Positions 1-10,211 are shown, counted from the stretch's first letter. The stretch: 64,000 nt of DNA from Pseudomonas capeferrum (GCF_013523055.1 NZ_JAAMQM010000005.1:62001-126000); one strand, 5' to 3'. Notes: generated by a model not told the origin, from the sequence alone. Numbers and translations are program-made.

Positions 1-69
1 AACCTCAGGATGTTCCTTAAGGAACGCGTTCGCTTCGTTAAGCTGAACGGCACGCGGGGGTACCGACAT
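1..69 (-). CDS. Glutamate-putrescine ligase-type glutamine synthetase, N-terminus only (cut by window edge)
   Basis: Reading leftwards from an ATG at 67-69, 23 codons are open to the window edge, beginning MSVPPRAVQLNEANAF. This matches my memory of the start of the Pseudomonas SpuI/PuuA-type glutamine synthetases that couple glutamate to putrescine in the gamma-glutamyl polyamine pathway. An AAGGTG ribosome-binding site lies about eight bases upstream of the ATG. The gene is divergent from spuB, consistent with a shared polyamine-responsive control region between them. Only the N-terminus is visible, so no catalytic residue can be checked and the assignment rests on the N-terminal sequence plus the neighbourhood. 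Confidence 0.65.
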   Translation of the reverse strand, partial: MSVPPRAVQLNEANAFLKEHPEV

Positions 70-164
70 GATGCAACACCTTTGTTGTTAAAAATATCAA
101 TCAAACGAGGATCGCAAGCTCAGTCAAACGGAAAGCAGTCACTAAGTCAAGCGAGCCTCATGAT

Positions 165-209
165 GCCCTAAAACGGCATGCAAGCGGCATTTTTGCCGCA
201 ATTTAGGGC
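165..209. promoter_or_regulatory. Two-tier hairpin in the divergent leader
   Basis: Outer arms GCCCTAAA (165-172) and TTTAGGGC (202-209) are perfect complements. They enclose inner arms GCGGCA (184-189) and TGCCGC (194-199) with a TTTT loop. In the minus direction this would lie in the 5' leader of the truncated ligase gene if transcription starts further right. It could be an attenuator or a leader stabiliser; no T-tract follows. Confidence 0.45.
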
Positions 210-264
210 GTCAGCATGCCCAGCGGCTCTCTTACTGTAGGCGACTCTGCTTGGCCGTATGGTA

Positions 265-291
265 TTTTTTACAGAGGTGTTGTGTAAAAAA
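265..291. promoter_or_regulatory. Inverted repeat, candidate operator
   Basis: TTTTTTACA (265-273) and TGTAAAAAA (283-291) are perfect 9-bp inverted repeats with a 9-bp spacer, so half-site centres are 18 bp apart (about two helical turns). This is suitable for a dimeric regulator in the shared control region of the two polyamine ligase genes. The binding protein is unknown. Confidence 0.4.
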
Positions 292-737
292 ATGAACAAG
301 GCTAAGCTCGGCAACAACCCATAACAGTAATAATACCGGGGGTTGCATGTTTCGCCTGCCGCTACCTGAAAGCACCGTCCGCCTTGATCAGCCCGGCCAT
401 TTTCCTGCTCGCCGCATGGCATTCGGGCAGCTCGCTCCAAGCCCCGACACACTGGCCACAATAATTGACGGTCAGCAGTTTGCCTTCTCATTCCGTAGCG
501 GTTTACTGCACGCCTTCGCTTCATCCTGCCCTCCTGTTTCACCCAAGAATCGCCCCGTTGACGTGGATCCATCGCCATTGCGCGTGGGGCGCTTTGCTTT
601 CGTCATGAGCACGATCCAGAATTACTGCGAGGGTCTGTCCAGGCCCTCCCGGTCATACATGACCAAAACCGACCGACGCCAGGCGTCCGCAGCGCCCGGC
701 TTTCGCCAGCCGGGTCAAATTACCTCCTGAGGTATTT

Positions 738-2096
738 ATGAGTAACAACCTCGACCAGCTCACCGATTGGTTGAAAGAGCACAAGATCACCGAAGTCGAA
801 TGCCTCATCAGCGACTTGACGGGCATCACCCGCGGCAAGATTTCGCCGACCAACAAGTTCATCGCCGAAAAGGGCATGCGCCTGCCCGAGAGCGTATTGC
901 TGCAGACCGTGACCGGCGACTACGTCGACGACGACATCTATTACGAACTGCTCGATCCGGCCGACATCGACATGATCTGCCGTCCCGACGAAAACGCAGT
1001 GTTTCTGGTGCCCTGGGCGATCGAACCCACTGCCCAGGTGATTCACGACACCTACGACAAGAAGGGCAACCCTGTCGAGCTGTCGCCGCGCAACGTGCTC
1101 AAGAAGGTGCTCAAGCTCTACGCCGAGAAAGGCTGGCAACCGATCGTGGCGCCGGAGATGGAGTTCTACCTGACCAAGCGTTGCGAAGACCCCGATTTCC
1201 CGCTGCAGCCGCCCGTCGGACGCTCCGGGCGCCCTGAAACGGGCCGTCAGTCCTTCTCCATCGAGGCGGCGAACGAATTCGACCCGCTCTTCGAAGATGT
1301 CTACGACTGGTGCGAACTGCAGAACCTGGACCTCGATACCCTGATCCACGAAGACGGCACCGCGCAGATGGAGATCAACTTCCGTCACGGCAATGCCCTG
1401 CACCTGGCCGATCAGATCCTGATCTTCAAGCGCACCATGCGCGAGGCGGCGCTCAAGCACAACGTCGCCGCGACCTTCATGGCCAAGCCCATGACCGGTG
1501 AGCCCGGCAGCGCCATGCACCTGCACCAGAGCATCATCGACGTTCAGACCGGCAAGAACATCTTCTCCAACGAAGATGGCAGCATGAGTGAACTGTTCCT
1601 GCATCACATCGGTGGCCTGCAGAAGTACATCCCCGTGGTACTGCCGCTGTTCGCGCCCAACGTCAACTCGTTCCGCCGTTTCCTGCCGGATACCTCGGCA
1701 CCGGTGAATGTCGAGTGGGGTGAAGAAAACCGCACCGTCGGCCTGCGTGTGCCGGATGCCGGCCCGCAGAACCGCCGTGTCGAGAACCGCCTGCCGGGCG
1801 CGGACGCCAACCCTTACCTGGCCATCGCGGCCAGCCTGCTGTGCGGCTACATCGGCATGGTCGAAGGCATCGAAGCCAGCGCGCCGGTACAGGGACGTGG
1901 CTACGAACGCCGCAACCTGCGCTTGCCCCTGACCATCGAGGACGCCTTGGAGCGTATGGAGAACTGCCAGGCCCTGGAGAAATACCTTGGCCGGAAATTC
2001 ATTGCCGGCTACGTGGCCACCAAGCGTGCCGAACACGAAAACTTCAAACGTGTAATCAGCTCCTGGGAGCGCGAGTTCCTGCTGTTTGCAGTCTGA
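738..2096 (+). CDS. spuB: Glutamate-putrescine ligase (glutamine synthetase family)
   Basis: A 452-residue cytoplasmic enzyme of the glutamine synthetase fold, expected to ligate glutamate to putrescine or another polyamine using ATP, as the first step of the gamma-glutamylation route. The N-terminal beta-grasp domain covers about residues 1-110. The catalytic domain carries MEFYL, GTAQMEINFRH, GSAMHLHQS and NRRVENRLPGADANPY, which correspond to the metal, glutamate and ATP sites. The ATG is preceded by GAGG at 729-732. That Shine-Dalgarno lies in the right arm of a short inverted repeat (TACCTC-CT-GAGGTA, 721-734). The aminotransferase spuC follows 48 bp downstream and polyamine uptake genes come after it. 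Enzyme class is secure; the exact polyamine specificity is inferred from context. Confidence 0.85.
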   Translation: MSNNLDQLTDWLKEHKITEVECLISDLTGITRGKISPTNKFIAEKGMRLPESVLLQTVTGDYVDDDIYYELLDPADIDMICRPDENAVFLVPWAIEPTAQVIHDTYDKKGNPVELSPRNVLKKVLKLYAEKGWQPIVAPEMEFYLTKRCEDPDFPLQPPVGRSGRPETGRQSFSIEAANEFDPLFEDVYDWCELQNLDLDTLIHEDGTAQMEINFRHGNALHLADQILIFKRTMREAALKHNVAATFMAKPMTGEPGSAMHLHQSIIDVQTGKNIFSNEDGSMSELFLHHIGGLQKYIPVVLPLFAPNVNSFRRFLPDTSAPVNVEWGEENRTVGLRVPDAGPQNRRVENRLPGADANPYLAIAASLLCGYIGMVEGIEASAPVQGRGYERRNLRLPLTIEDALERMENCQALEKYLGRKFIAGYVATKRAEHENFKRVISSWEREFLLFAV

Positions 2097-2144
2097 TCAA
2101 CCCTGGAGTCGCGCGAACGCGGCTGTCGGACAACGGAGAAGCAC

Positions 2145-3506
2145 ATGAGCGTCAACAACCCGCAAACCCGTGAATGGCAAACCTTGAGTGGAGACCATCA
2201 CCTGGCGCCCTTCAGCGACTACAAGCAGTTGAAGGAAAAGGGTCCACGTATCATCACCAAGGCCCAAGGCGTGCATTTGTGGGACAGCGAAGGCCACAAG
2301 ATCCTCGACGGCATGGCCGGCCTGTGGTGCGTGGCAGTCGGCTATGGCCGTGAAGAACTGGTGCGGGCGGCAGAAAAGCAGATGCGCGAGCTGCCTTATT
2401 ACAACCTGTTCTTCCAGACCGCTCATCCTCCAGCGCTGGAGCTGGCCAAGGCCATCACCGAGATCGCGCCCAAGGGCATGAGCCATGTGTTCTTCACCAG
2501 CTCGGGTTCCGAAGGCAACGACACCGTGCTGCGCATGGTCCGTCACTACTGGACGCTCAAGGGCAAGCCTGAAAAGCAGGTAATCATCGGCCGAGTCAAC
2601 GGTTATCACGGCTCTACCGTGGCCGGCGCCAGCCTGGGCGGCATGAGCGGCATGCACGAGCAGGGCGGTCTGCCGATCCCGGGTATCGTGCATATCCCTC
2701 AGCCTTACTGGTTCGGCGAAGGCGGTGACATGACGCCCGATGAGTTCGGTGTCTGGGCCGCCGAGCAGTTGGAGAAGAAGATTCTCGAAGTCGGCGAGGA
2801 CCAGATCGCGGCGTTCATCGCCGAACCGATCCAGGGTGCCGGCGGGGTGATCATCCCGCCTGACACCTACTGGCCGAAGATCAAAGAGATTCTGGCTCGC
2901 TACGACATTCTGTTCGTCGCCGACGAGGTCATCTGCGGCTTCGGTCGTACCGGCGAGTGGTTCGGCTCCGACTATTACGATCTCGAACCGGACCTGATGA
3001 CCATCGCCAAGGGCCTGACCTCTGGGTATATCCCCATGGGCGGCGTGATCGTGCGTGATCGCGTGGCCAAGGTGCTCAGCGAAGGTGGCGACTTCAACCA
3101 CGGCTTCACCTATTCCGGCCATCCGGTGGCTGCGGCGGTCGGCCTGGAAAACCTGCGCATCCTGCGCGACGAGAAGATCGTCGAGCGGGCGAAGATGGAA
3201 ACGGCACCCTATTTGCAGAAACGACTTCGCGAGCTCGAACAGCATCCTTTGGTGGGAGAGGTTCGGGGCCTGGGCCTGCTTGGCGCCATCGAGCTGGTCA
3301 AGGACAAGCAGAGTCGCAGCCGTCATGAAGGCAAGGGCGTAGGCATGATCTGCCGGCAGTTCTGCTTCGAGAACGGCCTGGTGATGCGCGCCGTGGGCGA
3401 CACGATGATCATCGCGCCACCGCTGGTGATCACGCGTGAAGAGATCGACGAGTTGGTGGAAAAGGCCCGTAAATGCCTGGACCTGACCCTGGAAGCGATC
3501 AATTGA
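2145..3506 (+). CDS. spuC: Putrescine/polyamine:pyruvate aminotransferase
   Basis: A 453-residue class-III PLP-dependent aminotransferase. It is expected to transfer the amino group of putrescine, spermidine or cadaverine to pyruvate, giving alanine and an aminoaldehyde in the cytoplasm. Visible signatures are the cofactor-region TSSGSEGND (about residues 122-130), the aspartate in VADEVICGFGRTG, and the Schiff-base lysine in MTIAKGLTSGYIPMGG. Length is normal for the family. The start is supported by GGAG about eight bases upstream. It lies between spuB and the two binding-protein genes on the same strand, the classic Pseudomonas spu arrangement. Confidence 0.9.
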   Translation: MSVNNPQTREWQTLSGDHHLAPFSDYKQLKEKGPRIITKAQGVHLWDSEGHKILDGMAGLWCVAVGYGREELVRAAEKQMRELPYYNLFFQTAHPPALELAKAITEIAPKGMSHVFFTSSGSEGNDTVLRMVRHYWTLKGKPEKQVIIGRVNGYHGSTVAGASLGGMSGMHEQGGLPIPGIVHIPQPYWFGEGGDMTPDEFGVWAAEQLEKKILEVGEDQIAAFIAEPIQGAGGVIIPPDTYWPKIKEILARYDILFVADEVICGFGRTGEWFGSDYYDLEPDLMTIAKGLTSGYIPMGGVIVRDRVAKVLSEGGDFNHGFTYSGHPVAAAVGLENLRILRDEKIVERAKMETAPYLQKRLRELEQHPLVGEVRGLGLLGAIELVKDKQSRSRHEGKGVGMICRQFCFENGLVMRAVGDTMIIAPPLVITREEIDELVEKARKCLDLTLEAIN

Positions 3507-3547
3507 CCGCCTGCTAGGATAGCGTGGTGACATTAAGCGGCTATCAC

Positions 3548-3572
3548 GGCGCGCTTTCCTTGAAAGAGCGCC
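3548..3572 (+). terminator. Hairpin after spuC
   Basis: GGCGCGCTTTC and GAAAGAGCGCC form an imperfect hairpin (one bulge) 42 bp after the spuC stop, followed by TTGT. It may separate the enzyme genes from the abundant binding-protein message. Confidence 0.4.
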
Positions 3573-3674
3573 TTGTAACTTGCCAGACTAGCGACTGTTC
3601 CAGTCGCCCGGCGCGTGTACCGTGGGGCCCGACTGCTCAACAGAAGGCTTAAGAAAACTCCAGGAGCTTTACGC

Positions 3675-4772
3675 ATGAAGAAATTTGGCAAGACGTTGCT
3701 GGCCACTGCCCTGATGGGCATGATGGCCACTGCTGTTCAGGCGAAGGACGAGGTCCTGCACGTCTACAACTGGTCGGACTATATCGCCCCTGACACCATC
3801 GCCAAGTTCGAGAAGCAATCGGGCATCAAGGTCGTCTATGACGTCTTCGACAGCAACGAGACACTCGAAGCCAAGCTGCTCGCGGGCAAGTCGGGCTACG
3901 ACATCGTCGTGCCCTCGAACAACTTCCTGGCCAAGCAGATCAAGGCGGGCGTCTACCAGGAGCTGGATCAGTCCAAGCTGCCGAAATGGAAGAACCTCGA
4001 CACCGACCTGCTCAAGGCCGTTGGCGACGCCAGCGACCCGGGTAACAAGCACGCCTTCCCGTACATGTGGGGTTCCATCGGCATCGGTTACAACCCGGAA
4101 AAGGTCAAGGCCGCGCTGGGCATCGACAAGATCGATTCCTGGGACGTGGTCTTCAAGCCGGAGAATATCGAGAAGCTCAAGAGCTGCGGCGTAAGCTTCC
4201 TCGACGCACCGACCGAAATGATTCCGGCGGCGCTGCACTACCTGGGCAAGCCGACCAACAGCAAGGACAAGGCTGACCTGAAGGCGGCCGAAGAGCTGTT
4301 CATGAAGGTCCGTCCATCCGTTGCCTACTTCCACTCGTCCAAATACATCTCCGATCTGGCCAACGGCAATATCTGCGTCGCCGTCGGCTACTCGGGCGAC
4401 CTGGAACAGTCCAAGGCACGTGCCCACGAGGCCGGCGACAAGGTCAAGCTCGCCTACAGCATTCCGAAGGAAGGCGCCGGTACCTTCTATGACATGGTTG
4501 CCATTCCAAGGGACGCCGAAAACGTCGAAGCCGCCTACAAGTTCATGGATTTCCTGATGCAGCCGGAGATCATGGCCGAGATCACCAACGCCGTGCGCTT
4601 CCCCAATGGCAACAAGACAGCCACTCCACTGGTGGACAAGGAAATCACCAGCGATCCGAGCATCTACCCATCGGACGAAGTGAAGAAACAGCTGTATGCG
4701 ATCAGCGACCTGGATGCAGGCACCCTGCGTCTGATCACCCGCAGCTGGACCAAGATCAAGTCGGGCAAGTAA
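3675..4772 (+). CDS. spuD: Periplasmic putrescine/polyamine-binding protein (first copy)
   Basis: A 365-residue periplasmic substrate-binding protein of the PotF/PotD type, delivering putrescine to the ABC transporter encoded downstream. A signal peptide spans about residues 1-23 ([15 protein letters not shown]...VQA) and the mature protein begins [14 protein letters not shown]. The motifs [18 protein letters not shown] and [12 protein letters not shown] are typical of PotF. The start at 3675 was chosen over an open extension to 3615 because AGGAG (3662-3666) sits at the right distance and the signal peptide starts there. It is followed by a strong hairpin and then a close paralogue. Confidence 0.87.
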   Translation: MKKFGKTLLATALMGMMATAVQAKDEVLHVYNWSDYIAPDTIAKFEKQSGIKVVYDVFDSNETLEAKLLAGKSGYDIVVPSNNFLAKQIKAGVYQELDQSKLPKWKNLDTDLLKAVGDASDPGNKHAFPYMWGSIGIGYNPEKVKAALGIDKIDSWDVVFKPENIEKLKSCGVSFLDAPTEMIPAALHYLGKPTNSKDKADLKAAEELFMKVRPSVAYFHSSKYISDLANGNICVAVGYSGDLEQSKARAHEAGDKVKLAYSIPKEGAGTFYDMVAIPRDAENVEAAYKFMDFLMQPEIMAEITNAVRFPNGNKTATPLVDKEITSDPSIYPSDEVKKQLYAISDLDAGTLRLITRSWTKIKSGK

Positions 4773-4783
4773 CGCCGGCGTGA

Positions 4784-6025
<1,242 letters not shown>

Positions 6026-6033
6026 CTATTCAG

Positions 6034-6053
6034 GCCCGCCGGCAGGGGCGGGC
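6034..6053 (+). terminator. Hairpin between spuE and the ATPase gene
   Basis: GCCCGCC (6034-6040) pairs with GGCGGGC (6047-6053) across a 6-nt loop, eight bases after the stop. It has no T-tract, so it is more likely an mRNA-stabilising or attenuating stem inside the transporter operon. Confidence 0.45.
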
Positions 6054-6080
6054 TCATAAATCTTGTTGGGAGTTTCACTC

Positions 6081-7223
6081 ATGGCAGTTGCCTCCGGTGC
6101 CTATAAGAAAACCCTCGAGGAGGGCCAGCAGCTTAAGCAGGTGCTGGTCAAGATCGAGCGGGTCACGAAGAAGTTCGATGAAACCGTGGCCGTGGACGAT
6201 GTGTCCCTGGAAATCCGCAAGGGCGAGATCTTCGCGCTGCTGGGCGGGTCGGGGTCGGGCAAGTCGACCTTGCTGCGCATGCTTGCCGGTTTCGAGCGCC
6301 CTACCGAGGGACGCATCTTCCTCGATGGCGTCGACATCACCGACATGCCGCCCTACGAGCGGCCGATCAACATGATGTTCCAGTCCTATGCGCTGTTCCC
6401 GCACATGACCGTCGCGCAGAACATCGCCTTCGGCCTGCAGCAGGACAGGATGCCCAAGGCCGAGATCGAGGCTCGCGTAGCCGAAATGCTCAAGCTGGTG
6501 CACATGACCCAGTACGCCAAGCGCAAGCCGCATCAGCTCTCCGGTGGCCAGCGCCAGCGGGTTGCCCTGGCGCGCTCGCTGGCCAAACGGCCCAAGCTGC
6601 TGTTGCTCGACGAGCCGATGGGGGCACTGGACAAGAAACTGCGTTCGCAGATGCAGCTGGAATTGGTCGAGATCATCGAGCGGGTCGGTGTGACCTGCGT
6701 AATGGTCACCCACGACCAGGAAGAGGCCATGACCATGGCCCAGCGGATCGCCATCATGCACCTGGGCTGGATCGCCCAGATCGGCAGTCCGGTCGATGTG
6801 TACGAGACCCCTACCAGCCGCCTGGTCTGCGAGTTCATCGGTAACGTCAACCTGTTCGAAGGTGAGGTGGTCGACGATGCCGAAGGCCATGCGCTGATCG
6901 CCAGCCCCGAGCTCGAGCGCAGCATCTTCGTCGGCCACGGTGTCACCACCTCGGTCGAGGACAAGAGCATCACCTACGCGCTGCGTCCGGAGAAACTGCT
7001 GGTCACCACCGAGCAGCCTGCCTACGAATACAACTGGTCGCGCGGCAAGGTCCACGACATCGCCTACCTGGGTGGCCATTCGGTGTTCTACGTCGAGCTG
7101 CCGAGCGGCAAGATCGTCCAGTCGTTCGTGGCCAACGCCGAGCGCCAGGGTGCCAGGCCTACCTGGGGTGACCAGGTATACGTCTGGTGGGAAGACGACA
7201 GCGGCGTGGTATTGCGTTCATGA
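6081..7223 (+). CDS. potG: Polyamine ABC transporter ATPase
   Basis: A 380-residue ABC ATPase energising polyamine import (PotG/SpuF). Walker A is GGSGSGKST (residues 55-63), the Q-loop lies in MMFQSYALFPHM, the signature is [14 protein letters not shown], Walker B is LLLLDEP, and the H-loop is in [13 protein letters not shown]-terminal TOBE-type regulatory region follows residue 250 or so. The ATG at 6081 was preferred over an upstream TTG at 6063 because GGGAG lies 8-12 bases before it. Its stop codon overlaps the start of the next gene (ATGA), indicating translational coupling. Confidence 0.92.
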   Translation: MAVASGAYKKTLEEGQQLKQVLVKIERVTKKFDETVAVDDVSLEIRKGEIFALLGGSGSGKSTLLRMLAGFERPTEGRIFLDGVDITDMPPYERPINMMFQSYALFPHMTVAQNIAFGLQQDRMPKAEIEARVAEMLKLVHMTQYAKRKPHQLSGGQRQRVALARSLAKRPKLLLLDEPMGALDKKLRSQMQLELVEIIERVGVTCVMVTHDQEEAMTMAQRIAIMHLGWIAQIGSPVDVYETPTSRLVCEFIGNVNLFEGEVVDDAEGHALIASPELERSIFVGHGVTTSVEDKSITYALRPEKLLVTTEQPAYEYNWSRGKVHDIAYLGGHSVFYVELPSGKIVQSFVANAERQGARPTWGDQVYVWWEDDSGVVLRS

Positions 7224-8140
7224 AAGTCCGCAAGCTCAAGCGAGCCTTCCAGCGCCTGGTGCCGGAGGGACGGCACGTGGTGATCGGCGTGCCGTTCATC
7301 TGGCTGTTCCTGTTCTTCATGCTGCCGTTCTTCATCGTCCTGAAGATCAGCTTCGCCGAAGCCGACGTCGCGATCCCGCCTTACACCGAGATCTACACCT
7401 ATGTCGAAGACAAGATCCAGCTGATCCTCAACCTGGCCAACTATGGCCTGTTGACCGAAGACGAGCTCTACATCTCGGCCTATCTGGGCTCGTTGAAGAT
7501 GGCGTTCGTCAGTACCGTGCTGTGCCTGGTGATCGGCTACCCGATGGCGTACGCCATCGCCAATGCCCGCAAGGACATCCAGACCGTCCTGCTGTTGCTG
7601 ATCATGATGCCGACCTGGACGGCGATCCTGATCCGCGTCTATGCCTGGATGGGCATTCTCAGCAATAACGGTCTGCTCAACAGCTTCTTGATGTGGCTAG
7701 GACTGATCGACCAACCCTTGCAGATCCTCAATACCAACCTGGCGGTCTACATCGGCGTGGTCTACTCATACCTGCCGTTCATGATCCTTCCGCTCTTCGC
7801 AAACCTGGTCAAGCACGACCAGACCTTGCTCGAAGCCGCGTCTGACCTGGGTTCCAGCACGTTCAACAGCTTCTGGAAGATCACCGTGCCGCTGTCGAAG
7901 AACGGCATCGTCGCCGGCTGCATGCTGGTGTTCATCCCGGTGGTCGGCGAGTTCGTGATTCCTGAACTGCTTGGCGGCCCGGAAACCCTGATGATCGGTA
8001 AAGTGCTGTGGCAGGAATTCTTCAACAACCGTGACTGGCCGGTAGCATCCGCGCTGGCGGTGGTGATGCTGGCGATCCTGATCGTGCCCATCCTGCTGTT
8101 CAACCGTAGCCAGGCCAAAGAGATGGAGGACAGGGCATGA
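7220..8140 (+). CDS. potH: Polyamine ABC transporter permease 1
   Basis: A 306-residue inner-membrane permease of the PotB/PotH family, with six or so predicted hydrophobic segments starting at about residue 20. The EAA loop that docks the ATPase reads EAASDLGSSTFNSFWKITVP. The ATG overlaps the potG stop (ATGA at 7220-7223); an upstream in-frame start at 7187 would lie inside potG and lacks a ribosome-binding site. It forms the translocation pore with the next gene product. Confidence 0.92.
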   Translation: MKVRKLKRAFQRLVPEGRHVVIGVPFIWLFLFFMLPFFIVLKISFAEADVAIPPYTEIYTYVEDKIQLILNLANYGLLTEDELYISAYLGSLKMAFVSTVLCLVIGYPMAYAIANARKDIQTVLLLLIMMPTWTAILIRVYAWMGILSNNGLLNSFLMWLGLIDQPLQILNTNLAVYIGVVYSYLPFMILPLFANLVKHDQTLLEAASDLGSSTFNSFWKITVPLSKNGIVAGCMLVFIPVVGEFVIPELLGGPETLMIGKVLWQEFFNNRDWPVASALAVVMLAILIVPILLFNRSQAKEMEDRA

Positions 8141-9030
8141 AACGTTTCGGTTTCTCCAAGCTGATGCTGGTCCTGGGCTTGCTGTTCATCTACCTGCCGA
8201 TGGTGATCCTCGTCATCTATTCGTTCAACGCCTCCAAGCTGGTGACGGTCTGGGGGGGCTGGTCGGTGAAGTGGTACGTCGGCCTGCTCGACAACAGCCA
8301 ACTGATGGGCTCGGTGATGCGCTCGCTAGAGATCGCCCTGTACACCGCGATCGCCGCTGTAGCGCTGGGCACCCTGGCGGCCTTCGTGCTGACCCGAGTG
8401 ACGCGCTTCAAGGGCCGGACCCTGTTCGGTGGCCTGGTCACCGCGCCTCTGGTCATGCCCGAGGTGATCACGGGTCTGTCGCTGTTGCTGCTGTTCGTGG
8501 CCATGGCGCAGATGATCGGCTGGCCGCAGGAGCGTGGCATCGTCACCATCTGGATCGCCCACACCACCTTCTGTGCCGCCTACGTGGCGGTCGTGGTCTC
8601 GGCGCGCCTGCGCGAACTGGACCTGTCCATCGAAGAGGCCGCCATGGACCTGGGGGCGCGACCGTGGAAAGTGTTCTTCCTGATTACCATCCCGATGATC
8701 GCGCCATCGCTGGCGGCGGGCGGCATGATGTCCTTCGCCTTGTCGCTGGACGATCTGGTATTGGCCAGTTTCGTGTCCGGCCCGGGGTCGACCACCTTGC
8801 CGATGGAGGTGTTCTCCGCCGTGCGCCTGGGTGTGAAGCCTGAGATCAACGCCGTGGCCAGCCTGATCCTGCTGTCGGTATCCTTGGTCACCTTCATGGT
8901 CTGGTTCTTCAGCCGCCGTGCCGAGATGCGCCGTCGTCGTGCGATCCAGCAGGCGATCGAGGAAAGCGCCGCCGGCAACTGGAAGCAGCCCGAGGGCAAA
9001 CGTCCGGCGGCAGCCTCGACGCCGGTCTGA
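8137..9030 (+). CDS. potI: Polyamine ABC transporter permease 2
   Basis: A 297-residue inner-membrane permease of the PotC/PotI family. Hydrophobic segments begin at about residue 10, and the EAA loop reads EEAAMDLGARPWKVFFLITI. The start overlaps the previous stop (ATGA at 8137-8140). The C-terminal tail after the last membrane segment is long and polar, rich in arginine then EGKRPAAAS. It is the last gene of the transporter operon and is followed directly by the repeat array. Confidence 0.92.
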   Translation: MKRFGFSKLMLVLGLLFIYLPMVILVIYSFNASKLVTVWGGWSVKWYVGLLDNSQLMGSVMRSLEIALYTAIAAVALGTLAAFVLTRVTRFKGRTLFGGLVTAPLVMPEVITGLSLLLLFVAMAQMIGWPQERGIVTIWIAHTTFCAAYVAVVVSARLRELDLSIEEAAMDLGARPWKVFFLITIPMIAPSLAAGGMMSFALSLDDLVLASFVSGPGSTTLPMEVFSAVRLGVKPEINAVASLILLSVSLVTFMVWFFSRRAEMRRRRAIQQAIEESAAGNWKQPEGKRPAAASTPV

Positions 9031-9129
9031 CCCTTCGACCACCGCGGGCGTCTGTCCGTGGTGGTTATCCTTTCTGCGCGGTCTTTCAAGGCCGACGCGG
9101 CATTCTTGACCTGTACAAGCCATGCGTAT

Positions 9130-10044
9130 CCACGGCTACCGAGTCGTTTGGTCAGCCTGTATTGCCAGGCGAGTCCTTCGGCCTCGCCTGGCCATCGGTA
9201 TGCGGTGTAGCGAAGACAAGCGCTTGGTGGTGAGCGGGCTTGCCCCGCGATCGAGGCCGAAGGCCTCGCCTGGCCATCGGTATGCGGTGTAGCGAAGACA
9301 AGCGCTTGGTGGTGAGCGGGCTTGCCCCGCGATCGAGGCCGAAGGCCTCGCCTGGCCAACGGTATGCGATGTAGCGAAGACAAGCACTCGGTGGCGAGCG
9401 GGCTTGCCCCGCGATCGAGGCCGAAGGCCTCGCCTGGCCACCGGTATGCGGTGTAGCGAAGACAAGCACTCGGTGGTGAGCGGGCTTGCCCCGCGATCGA
9501 GGCCGAAGGCCTCGCCTGGCCACCGGTATGCGGTGTAGCGAAGACAAGCGCTTGGTGGTGAGTGGGCTTATCCCGCGATCGAGGCCGAAGGCCTCGCCTG
9601 GCAACGGTATGTGGTGTAGCGAAGACAAGCACTTGGTGGCGAGCGGGCTTGCCCCGCGATCGAGGCCGAAGGACTCGCCTGGCAACCGGTATGCGGTGTA
9701 GCGAAGACAAGCACTTGGTGGTGAGCGGGCTTGCCCCGCGATCGAGGCCGAAGGACTCGCCTGGCAACCGGTATGCGGTGTAGCGAAGACAAGCACTTGG
9801 TGGTGAGCGGGCTTGCCCCGCGATCGAGGCCGAAGGCCTCGCCTGGCCACCGGTATGCGATGTAGCGAAGACAAGCACTCAGTGGCGAGCGGGCTTGCCC
9901 CGCGATCGAGGCCGAAGGCCTCGCCTGGCAACGGTATGCGGTGTAGCGAAGACAAGCACTCAGTGGCGAGCGGGCTTGTCCCGCGATCGAGGCCGAAGGC
10001 CTCGCCTGGCAATACAGGATGACCAAACGACTCGATAGTCGTGG
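9130..10044. repeat. Ten-copy 82-bp tandem REP array bounded by 44-bp inverted repeats
   Basis: Ten head-to-tail units begin (at CCTGGC) at 9187, 9269, 9351, 9433, 9515, 9597, 9678, 9760, 9842 and 9924, ending at 10004. Eight are 82 bp and two are 81 bp. Each unit contains a REP-type stem (GCGGGCTTGCCCCGC) and a second stem CGAGGCC-GAA-GGCCTCG. The block is enclosed by inverted repeats at 9130-9173 and 10001-10044 that match at 41 of 44 positions. Units differ at a few sites only. No protein gene is supported, although reverse frames stay open because the unit lacks stops. Confidence 0.9.
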
Positions 10045-10211
10045 AAGCCACAGAGCCAGCCCAATACCGACAACCCCACGGCCACCGCGCTTTTGTGCCA
10101 AATACAGCGCTGCAAACGCCTCCGCACCCTGTATCGCTCCCCTCTACGGAACCCTCATCCTCGCTTTCAGGTCGCATCCCTCATTACCACTGTCACAAGC
10201 AAGGAGCCTGC

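Larger units (their letters stand above)
70..737. other. 668-bp divergent intergenic region between two glutamine synthetase-type genes
   Basis: No convincing gene is present. The two open frames here (plus 347-730, minus 168-578) overlap each other in antisense, have no good ribosome-binding site and resemble no family. The region holds a two-tier hairpin at 165-209 and an inverted repeat at 265-291, both listed separately. I could not place a convincing sigma-70 or sigma-54 promoter by eye. Confidence 0.6.

Noticed and set aside
168..730. Two overlapping antisense frames (minus 168-578, plus 347-730) in the spu divergent region
   Set aside because: They overlap each other, have no suitable ribosome-binding site and no family resemblance, and cover the control region of two divergent genes.
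720..2036. 438-codon minus-strand frame antisense to spuB, and similar long antisense frames under most genes (for example 2097-3533 and 13003-14397)
   Set aside because: These are mirror frames of GC-rich genes with strong third-position bias; the plus-strand proteins match known families along their whole length.
9130..10044. CRISPR array interpretation of the 82-bp tandem repeats
   Set aside because: The whole unit repeats with no unique spacers, the units contain REP palindromes, and no cas gene is present.
8580..10177. Long minus-strand open frames (up to 432 codons) with repetitive peptide across the REP array
   Set aside because: The 82-bp unit has no stop codons in the reverse frames, and since 82 is not a multiple of three all three frames stay open. 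The peptides change frame from unit to unit, have no ribosome-binding site and run into the potI coding sequence. They are repeat artefacts.
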